A stretch of 17,410 bases of DNA from Gammaproteobacteria bacterium (GCA_030066245.1 JASJBY010000066.1:1-17410), one strand, 5' to 3'; positions 1 to 5,369 are shown, counted from the first letter of the stretch. Notes: generated by a model not told the origin, from the letters alone. Made by a program: numbers and translations.

Positions 1-39
1 GCCTCCGTCATCGTCGGTGTTGCATCCGTAGTGGGGTAA
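1..39 (+). CDS. possible last codons of a gene cut by the window edge
   Basis: Frame 1 reads twelve hydrophobic or small residues (ASVIVGVASVVG) and then TAA at 37-39. Two hairpins follow at once, as often seen after a gene end. This could be the tail of a membrane protein lying mostly outside the window. Twelve codons are too few to identify it, and a chance open frame is just as possible. Confidence 0.2.
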   Translation, partial: ASVIVGVASVVG

Positions 40-508
40 GAACAAGAGGACGCATCCTCTAGCCGCGTCCTTAGGTCATCGAGATGACCAGGATGGATTT
101 GCACGGAAGCACGGTGGGACGACACGATTATACGACGGCTTGAAGAAGAGAATGAAAAGAGCAAAAGCAACATCAAACAAGGCAAATGCAGAGGGTGAGA
201 ATCAGCGCGGCAACGTTCAGTCCCTGCAACGTCGCAGCGCTCAACTGGAAAGCATTCCGGTGATCGGGCAGCGGCGCAGGGTCAGGAGACGAGAGGCGCT
301 CAGAGGCTACGATCCATGGCGGGAGGACTTGGAAGCGCAGCGGACCTGGCGACGGAGTTGAGCACACGGCCGACATCAAGCGGCGTCTAGGATAGGACTT
401 GCCGGTGGGCAGCGCAGGCTTCTATGGCGCTACGCCCAGCATCAGCGCCCTGTCGTCACGCAGCCACGCCCGAAGTTCGATTCCTGGCAATATCGATCGA
501 TCTCCCTC
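40..508. other. 469 bp without a confident gene; two hairpins near its left end
   Basis: There are two perfect short hairpins: AGAGGA/TCCTCT with loop CGCA at 45-60, and GGTCATC/GATGACC at 74-89. Neither has a T-tract, so they are at best weak termination or mRNA-end structures for whatever enters from the left. Open frames exist on both strands (a basic frame at 152-361 plus; a frame ending in a hydrophobic stretch at 173-376 minus). Neither has a convincing ribosome binding site or recognisable domain, so I do not call them genes. Confidence 0.4.
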
Positions 509-835
509 TTATCTTGCCGAGAGTACGCCCCAGGCGACGAGCAACAGAGGCACGGCAAGCATCGCAAGAAGGTCAAGCCCGTGCCGCCCGAGTATCGCTA
601 TCACGGGGTCGTTACCTGGCGCAAACAAGCCAACGTCTCTGTATTGGATCCAGATTTCAAATGATTCCAGGGCTACACCCAGGACCAGCGGCCCAAGCAA
701 GCCCCATGCAGAGGTTAAGGGTTTACGTAACACGGCATTCAGCGCCAGATACGCAACGCATCCGACGAACACCAGCACCGCGGACGGAGGGAGACCGAGC
801 TGATCACGTAGTAGGACTTTTAGTTGCTGGAGCAC
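509..835 (-). CDS. small integral membrane protein, about three helices
   Basis: A 108-residue protein of unknown function. Hydrophobic segments lie at roughly residues 17-36, 43-60 and 85-105, separated by short polar links. The middle link carries an acidic/aromatic patch (ESFEIWIQYRD), and a second polar loop follows. The layout (helix, helix ending in Glu plus aromatics, polar loop, last helix) resembles unnamed small inner-membrane proteins and VanZ-like fragments of proteobacteria, but I cannot assign a family. The start is GTG at 835, preceded by an AGGTGA Shine-Dalgarno-like sequence about 5 nt upstream, which favours this start. It is alone on the minus strand, divergent from the lipoprotein gene at 1218. 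That it is a real gene is fairly likely from its hydrophobic pattern; the function is unknown. Confidence 0.6.
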   Translation of the reverse strand: MLQQLKVLLRDQLGLPPSAVLVFVGCVAYLALNAVLRKPLTSAWGLLGPLVLGVALESFEIWIQYRDVGLFAPGNDPVIAILGRHGLDLLAMLAVPLLLVAWGVLSAR

Positions 836-1217
836 TGTTCACCTGACAGGGAGAGATTCAAGCCTTCGTTTCCCGGGATGGGTTTGCTCGAATATGTTGC
901 GCTCTGCGCATGACGCTGTCCACAAGTGCCCGCGGGGTGGAGATGCCCCGGGCATGCCGAAGCACTCCATCGCAAGTTGCACCGTTTCAACCTGGGTCAG
1001 GGCACTCCGGCTACGGCCCGCCGCGGGCAACTTCGCCACCGGGACAGGTGATGCCAGGCCCGGGAGCACCCTGGCCTTCCTGGAACCTGCAAACAGATTG
1101 TTCTTGTCCGATGGCCCGCCTGCAGCAGCCGCCCTCTGCACATCGGGCGGACTTGTTGCAACGCCCTATACTGGTAGCATTGCCGTCGGCGCTTTCGTGA
1201 GTTTGGAGGAGTTCCTC
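836..1217. other. intergenic region between divergent genes
   Basis: About 380 bp separate the membrane-protein gene (minus) and the lipoprotein gene (plus). A frame stays open through it on the plus strand, but the good ribosome binding site and signal peptide place the lipoprotein start at 1218. A -10-like TAGCAT (1175-1180) lies 16 bp after TTGTTG (1153-1158), and a TATACT lies at 1167-1172. Either could help drive the lipoprotein gene, but both are weak matches. Confidence 0.4.
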
Positions 1218-1616
1218 ATGGGCAGCAGCTCAGCGAAGATAGGTGTATTTATGGCCGTGGTCTTTCTCGTCAGCGGGTGTGCCCAGCAGGTCAAGCCCAT
1301 CGACACAACGGATGCGGCATCTTGGGGCGGCGTCGATAGCGTGCCCGAGGCACACTCGAAGGCGCTGGCGGAGTCGGATTCCCGCGCCGCCTGCGAGAAA
1401 GCGATTGAAGCCAGGACCGCATATGGGCAGGCAAGCCTGGATGTGAGGCGCTTCGCCGGCTACTCCTCGGAGATAGACAAGAATGGAAATCGACGGATAG
1501 TTCAGGAGTTCACTGCCAAGAGCAGCGCTGGGTCCGAAGTGCCCTACCGTGCTTACTGCGTTGTACGGCCGGATGGAACCCTGGACATGACCATGGCCGA
1601 GGCGGCTGCGCGCTGA
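1218..1616 (+). CDS. small lipoprotein of unknown function
   Basis: A 132-residue protein with a clear lipoprotein signal: short N-region, hydrophobic core, and lipobox LVSG-C with the acylated Cys at position 21. After cleavage it would be anchored in the inner or outer membrane facing the periplasm. Residue +2 is Ala, which does not suggest inner-membrane retention in the E. coli Lol scheme. The mature part is about 110 residues, soluble, with two further cysteines (C59 and C114) that could form a disulfide in the periplasm. I recognise no family. The start is ATG at 1218, with a strong GGAGGA seven nucleotides upstream; the longer open frame (from 894) is ignored for that reason. The gene appears monocistronic. 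Confidence 0.75.
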   Translation: MGSSSAKIGVFMAVVFLVSGCAQQVKPIDTTDAASWGGVDSVPEAHSKALAESDSRAACEKAIEARTAYGQASLDVRRFAGYSSEIDKNGNRRIVQEFTAKSSAGSEVPYRAYCVVRPDGTLDMTMAEAAAR

Positions 1617-1636
1617 AAGGGCGATTAGCCCGGCGG

Positions 1637-1678
1637 CCTCCGACGCGCAGAGCTTGGCGGACTGCCGCCAGCCGGAGG
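1637..1678 (+). repeat. nested hairpin downstream of the lipoprotein gene
   Basis: An inner stem TGGCGG/CCGCCA with loop ACTG (1655-1670) sits inside an outer stem CCTCCG (1637-1642)/CGGAGG (1673-1678). It begins about 20 nt after the lipoprotein stop and may stabilise or end that transcript. No T-tract follows, so it is not a standard intrinsic terminator. The rest of the gap up to 1855 shows no gene. Confidence 0.4.
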
Positions 1679-1855
1679 TGCGCGCCGCTGGCGCGCTCGC
1701 TCGGCTCGGCACTCGACAGGCTCGTCACCGAGGGGTGCTTTACACCGGATGTCGGTATTTTTTACAGGAGGGACCGCAGGCCATCGAACTTGCAACAATA
1801 AAAAGCAAACCGCGACATTGGGGCGGGCCAAGTTTCGTTGCGGCGGCGATGAGCA

Positions 1856-1861
1856 TATAAT
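1856..1861 (+). promoter_or_regulatory. consensus -10 box for small membrane protein A
   Basis: A perfect TATAAT sits in an AT-rich patch, giving a predicted start of transcription near 1868 and a 5' leader of about 30 nt before the ATG at 1898. The -35 region at 17 bp spacing (TTTCGT, 1833-1838) is poor, which would suit a weak or activator-dependent promoter. No CRP-type palindrome is seen here. Confidence 0.5.
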
Positions 1862-1897
1862 AAAAACCTTATGTGCCTGCACAAGAACTAGAACCAC

Positions 1898-2101
1898 ATG
1901 GCTCGCTCCGTCGGGGGAGACAGATCCACACTACAGTCCGTGAAAGGGCCGCCGGAAGGTGGAGCCCTGGAGCGTCCGACCTACGAAACGGTTGCGCGGG
2001 AAATCGCCAGGCGCGCCCGACGGCGACTCTTCGTGGCCATCCTTCCGTTGGTGCTGATGATGGGCCTGCTTGCTTACGTTCTGGTCCGATACGGCCTGTG
2101 A
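1898..2101 (+). CDS. small tail-anchored membrane protein A (paralogue of the 3720 and 5157 genes)
   Basis: A 67-residue protein. About 29 variable polar residues are followed by a 38-residue module that runs exactly to the stop: a helix with alternating hydrophobic and basic residues (ETVAREIARRARRRLF), one membrane helix containing a Pro (ILPLVLMMGLLAYVL) and the ending VRYGL. The basic stretch before the membrane predicts a cytoplasmic N-terminus (positive-inside rule) and a very short tail on the far side. The module is identical at 23 of 38 positions to that of protein B (5157-5369) and at 17 of 38 to that of protein C (3720-3956), with no gaps. No enzymatic motif is present. It looks like a membrane anchor, a small regulator of a larger membrane protein, or a membrane-active peptide; I cannot choose between these. 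It has its own promoter-like -10 at 1856 and is convergent with the Cys-rich gene at 2165-2371. Confidence 0.7.
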   Translation: MARSVGGDRSTLQSVKGPPEGGALERPTYETVAREIARRARRRLFVAILPLVLMMGLLAYVLVRYGL

Positions 2102-2164
2102 ACTGATCCATATTGCCGGAGACCCGGCTGGCCGCCGGCACGGCATGGCTCCTGCGTCCTGTGC

Positions 2165-2371
2165 TCAGCTGTCGTCAGTCGATCCCGAATCGTCCGTCTC
2201 CCGCAAGCGCGCGGGACTGGCGTACGCAGGTATTAAGGGTTGAAACTCCACGCAACCGCGCTCGGGACCATAAGGGTAGGCTGGCTGCTGAAATCTGCAC
2301 ACCATGCTGTCGCTGCTGCCTGGCACGTAGTGCTCGCAGCACCAGCAGCCCCATCTCTCGGAGGGCACCAT
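2165..2371 (-). CDS. small Cys-rich protein, possible metal binder
   Basis: A 68-residue soluble protein with a compact conserved-looking core in residues 7-42. It contains WGCWCCEHY, then VCRFQQP about 12 residues later, then ERGCVEF. The five cysteines (one C-x-C-C cluster plus two singles) and nearby His and aromatic residues suggest a zinc or other metal site, though this is inference. The C-terminus is acidic and low in complexity. I do not recognise the family. The start is ATG at 2371 because GGGAG lies 8 nt upstream; the TTG just before is less likely. It lies 150 bp downstream of the RMF-like gene on the same strand and could share its transcript. It is convergent with membrane protein A. 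Confidence 0.5.
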   Translation of the reverse strand: MVPSERWGCWCCEHYVPGSSDSMVCRFQQPAYPYGPERGCVEFQPLIPAYASPARLRETDDSGSTDDS

Positions 2372-2521
2372 CAAACTGTCTCCCGGCGCAACCGGCGCCT
2401 CGTTGAACAGTTCCTAGCCATGATGATCGCTCGCCAGCGCGTTGGAGGCAGCGACTTGCATCACACAATCTCCGCGACCGGTTGCCCAAAGTATCGTCAG
2501 CGGTGCTGCCCACAGGGTGGG

Positions 2522-2758
2522 TCAGCCGCGTGCTCTGGCCGGCATCCGCAATCTTTCGCCGCCCTTGTCTGACGCACGCAATGCCGCTTTGGCTTCCCGC
2601 CAGCCGGCTCGCCAGGCTGTGTAAGTCAGCGGGCACCTGTGCGGATCGTGCATGTTTGCGGAGATGGCCTGTCCTGTAAGAAAAGCCTCGAAGCCCTCGA
2701 TCAGGGCGCGCTTGGCGGCCGCCAGGTGAGGCAGGTGACGTGCGGAGTAATGTCTCAC
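2522..2758 (-). CDS. RMF-like (ribosome modulation factor family) small protein
   Basis: A 78-residue protein. Residues 16-57 follow the ribosome modulation factor pattern: Ala-x3-Gly-Phe-x-Ala-x3-Gly, then Cys-Pro, then Trp-x2-Gly-Trp-Arg-Glu-Ala (seen as EGFEAFLTG, RCPLTYTAW and RAGWREAKAAL). E. coli RMF is 55 residues, with GYQAGIAG, CPY and WLGGWREA in the same order. RMF pairs 70S ribosomes into inactive 100S particles in stationary phase. Here the spacing differs (about six residues longer before CP, four shorter between CP and Trp) and both termini are extended, so it may be a divergent member with another role. The start is GTG at 2758 with GGAGAGGG about 7 nt upstream; longer starts exist (ATG 2794) but lack as good a site. 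Confidence 0.6.
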   Translation of the reverse strand: MRHYSARHLPHLAAAKRALIEGFEAFLTGQAISANMHDPHRCPLTYTAWRAGWREAKAALRASDKGGERLRMPARARG

Positions 2759-2937
2759 GGTAGTTCCCTCTCCAGGCTTACCCGGTTGTTGCATATCCCG
2801 AGTATGGGAAAGCCGGAACGAGGTGACTGTGGCACTGTTCGCATATTCGACAAGACAAAGCTGTCGCACAGCGCAAGTTGGCCCCCGTGTCCTATGACTG
2901 CGACGGACGTCGAATCGCTACAGGTGTCGAGATTTTT

Positions 2938-2943
2938 TATAGT
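2938..2943 (+). promoter_or_regulatory. probable -10 box for the DUF5658-type gene
   Basis: TATAGT (five of six matches) sits in a T-rich patch. A weak -35 (TCGCTA, 2915-2920) lies at 17 bp spacing. Transcription would start near 2950, leaving a leader of about 105 nt before the ATG at 3055. The rest of the 2759-3054 gap holds no gene that I can support. Confidence 0.35.
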
Positions 2944-3054
2944 TTCCCTGCGCTGGAACGGCGTGCGCCAGGTAAGTATCGGAAAAAATTGAGGATTGTC
3001 ATGGCGGCACACCATTTGCTTTTGAGCGGTAAACGGTGTCAAGGAGTCGCATTG

Positions 3055-3540
3055 ATGACTGAGAACAACGCACCAAGCCACGGCCGCGAGGCAACGCTCC
3101 AACGACGCAGTGCCGATCGCCGGCAGCGTTCGCCATTCCTTTCTCGTTGGTATTGGGGATTTCGGGGGCGACGGCGGATGATTCGACGGAGTGCAGACCT
3201 TCCGCACGCACATCTGGACCACTATCCGACGCGTCTGTTGGTGGTCGTGCTGGGTATTTTGCTGCTGGCTCAGGCGGACACCGTTCTCACCATTCTTATG
3301 CTGGATACGGGGAAGTTTGTGGAAGCGAATCCCTTTATGCAGGTGCTCCTCGACCGGGATATCCACTGGTTCGTCAACGTGCGCAGTTTGCTCTGGGGAC
3401 TGCTCGTGGTCACGCTGGTAGCTGTGGCGAGTCGGCTGCAGGTTTGGCGCATACGTCCACGGCGCATCATTCACGGCGTGGCGATTGTTTATTTCGCCCA
3501 GACCGCAGGAATGTTCGCTATGCTGGTGACTGCAAGCTAG
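3055..3540 (+). CDS. DUF5658-type membrane protein
   Basis: A 161-residue protein. The N-terminal 45 residues are rich in Arg (LQRRSADRRQR, FRGRRRMIRR) and cytoplasmic. Three hydrophobic segments follow, at about 59-83, 104-126 and 138-159. The first segment and its loop carry the pattern ADTVLTILMLDTGKFVEANP, an Asp inside the membrane helix and a Glu-Ala-Asn-Pro loop. This matches the DUF5658 family as I know it; no biochemical role is established for that family. I chose ATG 3055 because AAGGAG lies 8 nt upstream and Arg-rich N-termini of this length are usual in the family. An in-frame ATG at 3001 with GAGG upstream would add 18 residues. The gene is monocistronic and convergent with protein C. 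Confidence 0.75.
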   Translation: MTENNAPSHGREATLQRRSADRRQRSPFLSRWYWGFRGRRRMIRRSADLPHAHLDHYPTRLLVVVLGILLLAQADTVLTILMLDTGKFVEANPFMQVLLDRDIHWFVNVRSLLWGLLVVTLVAVASRLQVWRIRPRRIIHGVAIVYFAQTAGMFAMLVTAS

Positions 3541-3555
3541 CCAGCTTGGCGGCGT

Positions 3556-3590
3556 TCCGGCATCACACACCGGGCCCCGCCAATGCCGGA
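3556..3590 (+). repeat. inverted repeat after the DUF5658-type gene
   Basis: Perfect 8-bp arms TCCGGCAT (3556-3563) and ATGCCGGA (3583-3590) surround a 19-nt loop, starting 15 nt after the stop. It could protect or end the mRNA. There is no T-tract, so it is not a classical terminator. Confidence 0.4.
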
Positions 3591-3646
3591 CAATGCCAAC
3601 GCATTCCAGTTACCGGGCCGAACTACGATGCCGTCCATGGTGTGGT

Positions 3647-3674
3647 GAAAAGACGGCAACCGCTGGCGCCGTCT
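3647..3674 (-). terminator. intrinsic terminator of the small membrane protein C gene
   Basis: Read on the minus strand, AGACGGC (3674-3668), a 10-nt loop and GCCGTCT (3657-3651) form a perfect 7-bp stem running into TTTTC. It begins 45 bp after the stop of the gene at 3720, so the transcript would be a short monocistron of about 330 nt. The T-run is short, so efficiency is uncertain. Confidence 0.55.
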
Positions 3675-3719
3675 GGGGCTGCTACAGGAGAATCGCCGGG
3701 GCTTGGACTGCGGGGCGTT

Positions 3720-3956
3720 CTAGAAGCCCACGCGGCCGATGGCAAAGAGGAGCAAGATAACAAGAAAGGCTAGCGGGGTCAGTATGGCAATGACCCGGAA
3801 CCGCGCGCGCTTGGCAATCTTGCGCGCCACAGTCTCGGGCGATGCGGATCCCAGCTGCCTCGAATCCTCCGATACAGGAGAGCCGGCCTGCCCTGCGCCC
3901 AATTCGCCATGTTTTGCGGCATACAGGGGTGCCAGATTTACGATTCCGCTTGCCAT
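3720..3956 (-). CDS. small tail-anchored membrane protein C (paralogue of the 1898 and 5157 genes)
   Basis: A 78-residue protein. A variable polar N-terminus of 40 residues is followed by the family module running to the stop: ETVARKIAKRARFRV, a membrane helix with Pro (ILTPLAFLVILLLFAI) and the ending GRVGF. It matches protein A at 17 of 38 module positions and protein B at 13, with no gaps, so it is the most divergent of the three. It retains the basic juxtamembrane helix, the Pro, and the Arg-x-Gly-hydrophobic ending. The start is ATG at 3956 with GGAGAG 8 nt upstream. It has a tidy regulatory frame: a CRP-type palindrome and a -10 box upstream and an intrinsic terminator downstream, so it is probably expressed alone under cAMP-CRP (or a CRP homologue). 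Function is unknown. Confidence 0.7.
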   Translation of the reverse strand: MASGIVNLAPLYAAKHGELGAGQAGSPVSEDSRQLGSASPETVARKIAKRARFRVIAILTPLAFLVILLLFAIGRVGF

Positions 3957-3985
3957 TGCTTTAACTCTCCGTCTGTCTTGAGGCC

Positions 3986-3991
3986 ATTATC
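3986..3991 (-). promoter_or_regulatory. -10 box of the small membrane protein C promoter
   Basis: On the minus strand the box reads GATAAT, five of six consensus bases. It predicts a transcription start near 3979, 23 nt before the ATG. No good -35 box exists (CAGAGA at the right place), as expected when an activator bound at -41.5 replaces it. Confidence 0.5.
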
Positions 3992-4012
3992 GCGCGCCTG
4001 GCAGGGCGTCTC

Positions 4013-4028
4013 TGTGATCAAAGTCACA
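4013..4028. promoter_or_regulatory. perfect CRP-type palindrome upstream of gene C
   Basis: TGTGATCAAAGTCACA fits TGTGA-N6-TCACA exactly. Its centre (4020.5) lies 41.5 bp upstream of the transcription start predicted from the GATAAT box on the minus strand, which is the standard class II activation position. The plus-strand direction has no matching -10. The binder is inferred to be CRP/Vfr; an FNR-like protein is less likely because the TTGAT-N4-ATCAA pattern is absent. Confidence 0.65.
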
Positions 4029-4057
4029 GTTGATCCGCGAGCCACGTACCCTTTGCG

Positions 4058-4315
4058 CTACCAGCGTTTCTGATGCACGCGCAAGTACGAGGCCCAGGTC
4101 ACGCTCTGGGTCGTAAGCCAGCTGAAGCTGCGAAGACGGGCTGTGCCAAAGGTATCGCCCGGGGAGATATTCAGGGTGTCATCCCGGAGTTGCCACCGCG
4201 CCCGGTCGAGGAGCAAGGCCAGCCCCCAGAATCTTAGCGTTGCGGGGGGCGTATGCAAGCGCAGCACGCGGAGTCGTGATTTGAGTCTCTGACCGAGACC
4301 GACTGCTGTACCCAT
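4058..4315 (-). CDS. doubtful 85-residue hypothetical protein
   Basis: An open frame with fairly coding-like codons in its second half and no recognisable domain. No Shine-Dalgarno sequence precedes the ATG at 4315. Its C-terminal half alternates polar and aromatic residues and ends in Trp, a little like the end of an outer-membrane barrel, but there is no signal peptide. It could be a remnant of a larger gene or chance. The flanking sequence 4316-4520 shows no gene. Confidence 0.2.
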   Translation of the reverse strand: MGTAVGLGQRLKSRLRVLRLHTPPATLRFWGLALLLDRARWQLRDDTLNISPGDTFGTARLRSFSWLTTQSVTWASYLRVHQKRW

Positions 4316-4520
4316 GGTGTTGCGTTCGAAGCCTGCGAGGATGCTGGAGGTCCGCCGGTCTTTAAGAAAAGTCTGGCTCGCGCGTCAGCAGACTGCCGTG
4401 ACCGGCTTCACGGATCCATATCGGCCGATAAGCGGTATCGGGTGGACGACGGCTGTCCACGAAGAGGCCGCAAAGGCTTGCTCGCCCGTGTGAGGAGGCG
4501 CACAAAGACTGTGTCCACTG

Positions 4521-4536
4521 TGTGAAGCAACTCACA
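4521..4536. promoter_or_regulatory. second perfect CRP-type palindrome, upstream of a candidate sRNA
   Basis: TGTGAAGCAACTCACA again matches TGTGA-N6-TCACA with no mismatch. Its centre is 4528.5. On the plus strand a GATAGT box at 4558-4563 would place transcription start at about 4570, that is, the site at -41.5. No suitable -10 exists on the minus side. Confidence 0.6.
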
Positions 4537-4557
4537 GTCGCCGGCGCGTATCTTGGC

Positions 4558-4563
4558 GATAGT
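4558..4563 (+). promoter_or_regulatory. possible -10 box of the CRP-dependent sRNA promoter
   Basis: GATAGT matches TATAAT at four of six positions, including the key second A and final T. The call rests mainly on its exact spacing from the CRP-type site. Confidence 0.35.
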
Positions 4564-4569
4564 TACGAG

Positions 4570-4660
4570 TAATTCGCTGCCAGCAGCGGTCACAGACAAG
4601 TTACAGGATTTACCCATGTCCCTTCGGGCTCACCCCGCCTAACAGCGGGGTTTCTTTTTT
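4570..4660 (+). ncRNA. candidate CRP-controlled small RNA, about 90 nt
   Basis: The unit runs from a predicted class II CRP promoter to a strong intrinsic terminator, with no protein gene of normal length between. It holds a small 5' hairpin (GCTG/CAGC, 4576-4587), about 28 nt of apparently unpaired sequence (4588-4615), a tiny CCC/GGG stem, and the terminator hairpin with a long T-tract. This is the layout of Hfq-type sRNAs such as CyaR and Spot 42, both of which CRP controls in E. coli; the sequence itself is not one I recognise. A possible 8-codon frame (ATG at 4616, MSLRAHPA) ends within the terminator loop, with AGGA about 8 nt upstream, so a leader-peptide role is an alternative. Confidence 0.4.
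4632..4660 (+). terminator. strong intrinsic terminator
   Basis: The stem ACCCCGC (4632-4638)/GCGGGGT (4645-4651) with a 6-nt loop is followed by TTCTTTTTT. It works only in the plus direction; on the minus strand no T-tract follows the stem. No plus-strand gene of usual size precedes it (the nearest is the DUF5658-type gene, more than 1 kb upstream and beyond the gene C locus), which implies an unannotated transcript. Confidence 0.85.
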
Positions 4661-4938
4661 ACTGGCTGCGGTCGATTGTTTCGATGGCACTCCCGCCCCT
4701 ACCTTGAGCCCGGCTGTGGGCCGCGCCGCTGCCCTGTGTCGGTCATCTTTACAAATTTGCCCTGAAAAGCGCCCCGCCATACCGCAAGTGATTGTTTTCT
4801 TAAATCTAGCACGGCAATTGCATCGTCTGTCGACAGGTGCTTGATGAGAGGCCAGAGGGGGCTTCAAATGCAAGTGGTTGGGCTACGCCGCGTGTCCTGG
4901 GCGCAGGCAGGTGTGTTGACCGGAGTCACCTGACAGCG

Positions 4939-5121
4939 ATGCCGTCGTTGCGCGCACTTATCCGCTGGCTCCGGGAGCGCATCATGCAGGACGTGCCCGT
5001 CGAGCTTGCGGGCTGCGAGTTCGAGTGCCACCGTCGCGCCTGCGCGAAGGGCGACTGGGAGAGTTGCCCTCTCAGGTTGAGAGAAGCCGCGCTCACCGAC
5101 GCTGACCGCCGACCCGACTGA
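4939..5121 (+). CDS. small four-cysteine protein
   Basis: A 60-residue protein. An amphipathic N-terminal helix (LRALIRWLRERIMQDVP) is followed by a core with four cysteines spaced C-x3-C-x4-C-x7-C (GCEFECHRRAC, then DWESC) and a polar tail. The pattern resembles short unnamed proteobacterial proteins with a Cys-Glu-Phe-x-Cys motif; a metal site or disulfides are possible but unproven. The start is uncertain. ATG 4939 begins right at the conserved-looking helix but has only a distant GGAG. A GTG at 4837 would add 34 unconvincing residues. It is convergent with protein B, 35 bp away. No clear promoter is seen in the preceding 280 bp. Confidence 0.5.
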   Translation: MPSLRALIRWLRERIMQDVPVELAGCEFECHRRACAKGDWESCPLRLREAALTDADRRPD

Positions 5122-5156
5122 GCGGCTGGTCACCTGGCCTCGGGCCCCGACGACGC

Positions 5157-5369
5157 TCATAGGCCGTAGCGGGCCAGAAGGTACACTAGCACGGCCGTAA
5201 CGAGGAGCAGGGGCAGCAGGGCCACGAGGAGCCGTCGGCGTGCGCGTCGGCTTACCCGCCGGGCGATGATCTCCTGCATGGGGCGGTCTTCCGTCTCCCC
5301 CCCCTGGCCACCCGTATCGACGCCTGCCGACCGGGCATGGGAAGTGTCTCGGACCGCCGACTGAGTCAT
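5157..5369 (-). CDS. small tail-anchored membrane protein B (paralogue of the 1898 and 3720 genes)
   Basis: Ends with the family module: EIIARRVSRRARRRLLV, a Pro-containing membrane helix (LLPLLLVTAVLVYLLA) and the terminal RYGL. It matches protein A at 23 of 38 positions and protein C at 13, ungapped. I chose ATG 5369 (70 residues), since this gives a variable N-terminus of about 30 residues as in protein A and has CAGG upstream. The frame is open further, to an ATG at 5465 (102 residues), which is possible but has its AAGGG directly against the start codon. No CRP-type palindrome or clear promoter is visible upstream. The pre-membrane Arg cluster is the strongest of the three and predicts an N-in, single-pass topology. 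Confidence 0.7.
   Translation of the reverse strand: MTQSAVRDTSHARSAGVDTGGQGGETEDRPMQEIIARRVSRRARRRLLVALLPLLLVTAVLVYLLARYGL

Noticed and set aside
173..376. A minus-strand frame ending in a hydrophobic stretch, checked as a fourth copy of the small membrane family
   Set aside because: It lacks the basic juxtamembrane helix, the Pro and the R-x-G-hydrophobic ending, and has no ribosome site.
470..495. A T-loop-like GTTCGATTC suggesting a tRNA
   Set aside because: The flanking bases do not form a T-arm stem beyond one pair, and no acceptor, D or anticodon arms can be drawn.
894..1217. 108 extra N-terminal codons for the lipoprotein gene
   Set aside because: They would bury the signal peptide and lipobox in the middle of the protein; ATG 1218 has a strong GGAGGA.
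2755..3570. A 271-codon minus-strand frame opposite the DUF5658-type gene
   Set aside because: Its product is rich in His, Gln and Pro with no domain, while the plus strand has a good ribosome site and a membrane protein with family motifs.
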